Assembly (NCBI RefSeq): GCF_042477335.2
Contig: NC_091262.1
Coordinates: forward strand, 14,280,001-14,344,000
Reading direction: 5' to 3'
DNA: 64,000 nt
DNA from: Ovis canadensis
Lineage: Eukaryota > Chordata > Mammalia > Artiodactyla > Bovidae
Made by a program: the position numbers and the translations under genes
The notes under the pieces: generated by a model
Database searches by the model: none
Told to the model about the DNA's origin: nothing
Seen by the model: only the letters and a program-made list of their open reading frames with translations
Part shown: one piece after another, positions 63,051-64,000 of the stretch
How positions within the stretch are numbered: the first letter of the stretch is position 1
Layout of the letters: each line of letters opens with the position of its first letter

Positions 63051-64000
63051 TTTGTGATTTTTTGAGTTTAATGTCAGATTTTTGAATTGTCTCTTGTTAG
63101 TGAAAAACACTTAATGAAGTCACTAGTTAAAATACAAAGAGTTTTCTTGCAGTTACGACCATCAGAAGTTGCACCAGCAGGGAGAATGTGGATATTGTGA
63201 TAATGGGTTTTGATTTTGCAGAGATTTCTATGAAATACTAAGGAATTCATAGAGCACATTATTACCTTTTGGTTGTGCCATTGTCTTTTTATTTTTAACT
63301 TTGAACTGGTCTATAAATTACCAGTAAGAAGTTACATTGGAAATGATATTTCAAAGAATACATGTGTGGTTGAATGGCATAGAAATAATTTTGAATACAA
63401 GATGGGTACCAGGGTCTCAGTAAATGAGCTGAGGAAAGAAAATTAGTTTCATCATTTTTGTACTTATACCTGGTGTTTGTAGCCAGGAGATAGATTTCTG
63501 TAGTTAGGATGATGGGAGTTGTTTTCCATGGAGTACCAGCTAAGTCTTGACATAAAGATGATACTCATCTGTCATGAGGCCTGGCTGTGTGATAACCGGA
63601 TGTTCACTTTCATTTGCAATCTCTCCCTCTGTACTCTCCCAGGTGGTGAACATGTGGACAAGAGGATCATAGATATCTTCTGCAGTGGTTCCATCCACAG
63701 CACTCAAATGTTGTCATTATTTCCCCCTTTTGGACATTATTGCATCTTTGTATCCCAAAGGGCACAACTTTTATATATGTATACTCAGGAATAGAATTGG
63801 CATGCTTTTGAGAAATAATTGCCTGAAGTGTTGTTTGTACTTCTCTGTGCTCTGAATTTATCTTGTGTTTTTCTTTATTGTTGTATCTACATTGTTGGAT
63901 TTTTTAATCCATGTTTTACTTTACAAATGTGAGATTTGTGTCTGATAAATGTAATTAATGCAACCCTACTCCTTAGTCTTGTCCCAGGTGATAGCCAGGC
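63051..64000 (+). other. Window end, nothing recognised
   Basis: Unique AT-rich sequence; frames here (for example 63519-63794) have no support as genes. Confidence 0.4.

Overview
This window is mammalian chromosomal DNA from a bovid ruminant (cattle, sheep or goat type). The repeats show this: BovB LINEs, Bov-tA and Bov-A2 SINEs, CHR SINEs and a ruminant L1 are found throughout, several with intact target-site duplications. The species cannot be fixed from sequence alone.

The only protein-coding locus I can support is the imprinted bicistronic SNURF-SNRPN gene, on the + strand. A CpG-rich promoter region (about 14.52-16.10 kb) contains exon 1. SNURF (71 aa) is encoded by three exons (14748-14761, 20435-20530, 23806-23911). 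SmN/SNRPN (240 aa) begins with an ATG that forms the last three bases of exon 4 (31541-31543) and continues through six further exons to a stop at 37423-37425. Poly(A) signals follow at 37531 and 37548. All splice sites are GT/AG and the phases close exactly. SNURF is a small basic nuclear protein and SmN is a Sm-core protein of spliceosomal snRNPs; both are read from one paternally expressed mRNA in other mammals.

Layout: 1-14.5 kb is upstream DNA made mostly of repeats (SINEs, BovB, a 5'-inverted L1, old L1s, old LTRs, one MIR). 14.5-17.3 kb is the CpG island and a proximal intron 1 region with NRF1-like and YY1-like motifs, including an inverted YY1-like pair. 17.3-31.5 kb holds introns with nested L1/SINE insertions, a Tigger-like element and a second inverted L1. 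31.5-37.6 kb holds the SmN exons. 37.6-64 kb lies downstream and has no protein gene. It contains a clear C/D box snoRNA at 41113-41192 that I read as SNORD107, and a second candidate at 45864-45941 whose position fits SNORD108. Transcription therefore probably continues past the SNRPN poly(A) site into a SNHG14-like host transcript. The same interval has a set of diverged tandem repeats (48.47-49.86 kb) and a BovB copy with both ends but a missing middle (49938-51876).

Most other open reading frames are chance frames or LINE fragments. I found no SNORD116 or SNORD115 copies and could not identify SNORD64.
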